Shown here piece after piece: positions 7,843-11,290 of a stretch of DNA of 11,290 bases. The translations under genes were made by a program, and so were the position numbers. The notes beneath the pieces were generated by a model. It worked only from the letters and a program-made list of their open reading frames with translations. It made no database searches and was not told the DNA's origin. This stretch comes from Wuchereria bancrofti (taxonomy: Eukaryota > Nematoda > Chromadorea > Rhabditida > Onchocercidae): the NCBI GenBank assembly GCA_005281725.1, contig SSBO01000112.1, positions 1-11,290 of the forward strand. The letters are read 5' to 3'. Every line of letters starts with the position of its first letter. Position 1 is the stretch's first letter.

Positions 7843-8883
7843 CTAAAAGTTTTTAATTTATGTAATTTTTATTCAATAGTTGATTTAAATTGAAATTAAA
7901 CTTCAATAGTTGAAGTCAAGTAAGTAATGTTTACATTGAATTAAAACTTCTTTTGAATAATTATTGGAAAATAAAAAGAGAACAAGAGATTCACCAACTC
8001 TATTTTATGTTCTTTACGCATACCAGTTATCAGTTTGATAGATCTTTGAAAATTAACCATGATGGAATGAAATTTAAACTAAGAATGAAGTGAAATAAAC
8101 TTCACTAATCCTTTCAAATCTTGAAACTTATCAATGCATTAGATATTCCTCAAATCGTAAGCAGCATCCAAACAGTTAGTCAACTATAACGCCAACTCAC
8201 TCGAGAAATAGTCGATGTTGTTCATAATTTACTGCTATCTATCCCATCCATTAACAATAACAAATATTCAAATATACGACAAAACAACTCAATCAGACGT
8301 CGATATATTCAGAAAAAAGGAAAGGAAAAGATGTAAAGAGACGGCGATAGAAATTTTTCGAGATCTCAATTTTCATGAAACGTTCGTTATTTTCAGCACT
8401 AAATCCATTAATAGAACATGTACAGTCGAAGATGTACTTCATTCCGTTTTGGATATATTAATTCCTTCTACATTTCCTTCTCTTCCTTCCTGCTCTTAAT
8501 CCTTTAGCTGCTTTGTTTGGGAAGAACAAACAGTTATGGTCAGACTGAATCAGTGATTCAGATATCTTTCCGAAAAGCAATGTTTCTGGAATATATCCAT
8601 TCCGATTTGTACCTTTGATAGAGCAAAAACACATTCTGGAATAAGAAGAAGGAACGGAACATTCGTTTAAACAAAACTTCCCAAAAAATTTGGCATCTCA
8701 AATTTAGTGGACCATATCTTTTCAGTAGTAGCAACAACATATTGAAGAAGAGACAAATAAAATAAGTCGATGGACGAACATTTAACAGAAATTTTCTGCC
8801 TTCTAATAAACCTTATAAAAAAATACTGATAGTAAAATCATAGCTTTTAGAAATGTGTTTCAGAATAAATAGATGATACTTAA

Positions 8884-9648
8884 AAGGTTTGCTGGAAAAA
8901 ATGGGGAAAAGAATTCTCGAGAAAAAGGGGAATATTGCAAAGAAATGCATTATTCATTTTGATGGAAAAGTTACCAATAAATGAAGCAGAAGGGAGTGAT
9001 AAAGAAAGATATCAAGCATTGTTGTGGATAGCATGAAATTATTTACAGAATCAGGAAGATAAGCATATAAAAGAAATGGAAATATTATGTTCAAATGCAT
9101 TATTTATTCAGACAGGAATATATCACTATCCTAATATGAGGAAAATCTTCGGATTACTCTGGACTGGTTGTGATAACTTCGAATTATTTGGCGGACTGAA
9201 GTTTATTTCACATTTATTAACTTATCTAAACAACAATCACAGAAAAAGCGATAGAGAGATGTCAATAAAACTGGGGAAGCTGATATGGAGGACTGTTGAG
9301 GATTAAGAAAATCTGAGTTTATTTTCAAAAATTAGATAATGCTCCAGGACTGCTCAATTCAATGCCGTGGTCTACGAAAGTGCTAAGTTTGCTGATATTA
9401 AAATGCTTCTTTATGAAGCTCAAAATTACTTTTTCATTAAGCAACCAACTCCAAAAAGCCTAAACTCTCAAGAAAAAAGAATAAATATTAGTAATTTTAA
9501 TGTTAACCTTAACAACTTCTGTTCAGAAGCTTTGCAAGAAAAGAAGCTATGCACTTGGTCGTTTTATGCACCAGAAAAAGCCGTTTTTTCCACAGCTAAG
9601 GAATCTTGTAATTTTAATCTTTTTCTCACAATCTTCATACTTCTCTGA
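8884..9648 (+). pseudogene. Stop-poor frame, possible decayed or unrecognised nested coding sequence
   Basis: One + strand frame runs from 8884 to the stop at 9646-9648 with only three internal stops (9034, 9304, 9337) in about 250 codons, while the next frame shows about eight stops in 100 codons over part of the same region. The translation has ordinary protein-like composition, for example NALFIQTGIYHYPNM, FGLLWTGCDNFELFGG and FISHLLTYLNNN. The 8215-8499 ORF is in the same frame, with several stops in between. I recognise no domain. It could be a decayed gene in a lin-2 intron, exons of a real nested gene, an old transposon or transferred fragment, or chance. There is no evidence of expression. 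Confidence 0.25.
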
Positions 9649-11171
9649 GCTAAGAGACACTTAAAGATGAGGCATAGACTTTTCGCAGCACTTTTCATCG
9701 GTTTTAAAGTTATCTTCCTATCGAAATTACCTTTCCAAAACATCAAAAAACATTAAGTGGTAACATACATTAATAATTTTCTCAATGCTGAAAAACAGAG
9801 AACTGATGAACAGTCTCGAAAAAAATAGGGATTTATGTGTACTTCAGTACGTAAATTTCAATGAATAGAAAAATTTCTAGGAAAATTTGGATAAAATTTT
9901 CCCTTAAATTATTAGAATATGAGAATGACCAGAGAGAATTCCTCCCAAAAGCGTTGTTTTCGCCTTTCTGAAAATATATCGGCTGTAATTGGTCGTTTTG
10001 TTTGCGAGCATCTCCGTTGTCTTTTCTGCTTCCCCGCCCCAATAAAAAAAAAAAAACGAATACATTCGCCTTGTTTTCTATCGCACTAAGCTTCAGCAAA
10101 GAAAAAAATCTTTACCTTTTGATTAAGGGTAATAGCAGTAAACTCTTCCAAACAACAACTGTTATCAATCCCTTTCATTTCTTATCATCATCTGGAATGT
10201 TCGGAAAATATTTTCAAACAAAAAATCCACTCAATTTTTAACGCCTTTCGAAAATGCTCCACAGCGATTCATATACGACAAGTGAAACAAATGAAAAGTT
10301 GTAAGTATGTAATAATCATAAATTTTTATGCAATTTTCAAAGAACCAGAGGTCATAGGTAGCCGATGATATTCACAGCAAAGCATGATTCGAAAAACTAA
10401 CATGAGAGAAGAGAACTTTATTAGTGACAGGAAAGAAAAGAGGAAATAGACAGTATGGCTCATGAAACCTACTGGAAGTGCTTAAGAGAGAAGTTCTTCG
10501 ATTTTGATATTTCATCCTATTGACCTTTGATACTATCACTGATGAATTTTATCCTAACTCAGTAGGGATAGCACTCAACTTACAACACTTGCCGAATAAC
10601 AATAAACTTTAGCTCTGAAGTTCTCGGTGGTAAAATAATCTAGCAGTCTCTTTGAGCATTCATTTCTCTTTATGAAATAATGAAAATTTATTAATTAATC
10701 CCATAAAACTGCCTAATATCTCTCAAACATTTTAAGTCTTTACTCTACCAGCAATCAATCAGGTAATTTTAAATTTATGTGTAGCGTATCGCTGTCGAAG
10801 AATCCTGTAGTTGACAGATTGCGCAACTCAAAATGACACGTCTCAAACAGCATAACGAAGAGCCTAGAAAATGACAAGTAGGGAATTAGCCAACTTGTTT
10901 TCGTCGATGAAAAAAATTCAAGCCTTGCCAAAAAGAACCAAAAAGTGGAATTACGAATTTATTTTCAGCAATTTCGGTCGACTCATGAAAATTTTTCAAT
11001 TTAAATAAAAAAGAGGATAGAAAAGAATCGAGAAAACTTCACTTTACATTCAATAATAAGCAATTTTGGGGTTAGGAGTTTTAAACTTTCATGGGAAATT
11101 CAAAAAGCAAAAGGAATCCGAAGATGGAATTAGCACTTAACTGCTGCAAATACCATTAGTTTCAGTCTTCA

Positions 11172-11224
11172 AACACACACACATACATATACACACACAT
11201 GCACACACACATACACACACACAT
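11172..11224. repeat. CA/CATA microsatellite
   Basis: About 53 bases of alternating AC with interspersed AT and TG steps (ACACACATACATATACACAC and so on). An interrupted simple repeat, likely variable in length between individuals. Confidence 0.95.
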
Positions 11225-11290
11225 CGATAGAGAGAAATGTAGGTCGCTGTAATGTTGTGAAACTTCGCTTGAAGGGCAAAGACGTGATGG

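Larger units (their letters stand above)
7843..11290. other. Long stretch without recognised exons (probable lin-2 intron or 5' region)
   Basis: The acceptor of the first visible lin-2 exon is at 7843-7844 on the - strand, so an intron must extend to the right. I could not find the preceding L27 exon or any CaM-kinase-like exon up to 11290. Several + strand ORFs of 60-95 codons occur, none with a recognisable family. The CASK-type kinase half would lie beyond this window or be absent from a short isoform. Confidence 0.55.

Noticed and set aside
7900..7916. Short inverted repeat ACTTCAA-TAG-TTGAAGT
   Set aside because: Seven-base arms in AT-rich sequence are expected by chance and nothing nearby gives them meaning.
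8558..8740. 60-codon - strand ORF as a possible upstream lin-2 exon
   Set aside because: The Phe/Leu/Arg-rich translation does not resemble L27 or kinase sequence and has no matching donor phase.
10002..10241. + strand ORF with a poly-lysine run, and the opposing ORF at 9833-10099
   Set aside because: The lysines or phenylalanines come from an A-run near 10041-10056. No domain or splice support was seen.
10745..10870. - strand open stretch considered as the missing first L27 exon
   Set aside because: No convincing match to the L27 helices and no clear acceptor and donor pair in phase 0.
1..11290. CRISPR array, rRNA, tRNA, bacterial operon or intact transposon
   Set aside because: No regular spacer array, no cloverleaf noticed by eye, no ribosomal core sequence and no transposase or reverse-transcriptase motif seen. 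All recognised coding sequence is spliced eukaryotic.

Overview
The window looks like nuclear DNA of a nematode, perhaps a filaria-like one. It is roughly two-thirds A+T by eye. Genes are split by introns of about 70 to 580 bases, acceptors are mostly of the T-rich nematode type (TTTCAG, TTTTTAG), and the best-recognised protein matches the invertebrate LIN-2/CASK family throughout. The organism assignment is inference from splice style and protein similarity. Nothing bacterial, viral or CRISPR-like was seen.

Left part (1-2536, + strand): the 3' portion of a multi-exon gene for a highly charged, Lys/Glu-rich, probably disordered protein that I do not recognise. Seven exons join in phase to a stop at 2536. 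The last three exons also stay open in a second frame, as far as 2753.

Middle (2537-3862): a tail-to-tail gap of about 1.3 kb with no recognisable gene, candidate poly(A) signals for both neighbours and a small direct repeat.

Centre (3863-7842, - strand): the 3' half of the lin-2/CASK gene, a MAGUK scaffold. Twelve exons totalling 1713 nt give 570 codons plus stop with every junction in phase. They encode the end of the L27 tandem, a PDZ domain, an SH3 domain, a basic hook and a guanylate-kinase-like domain ending at the family C-terminus. The N-terminal CaM-kinase-like half is not in the window. One intron carries a degenerate 33-bp minisatellite.

Right (7843-11290): about 3.4 kb with no recognised exon, most simply a large lin-2 intron or the region 5' of a short isoform. 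One + strand frame has conspicuously few stops across about 760 bases and may be a decayed or unrecognised nested gene. A CA-rich microsatellite lies near the edge.

The two genes converge, and nothing in the sequence indicates that they act together.
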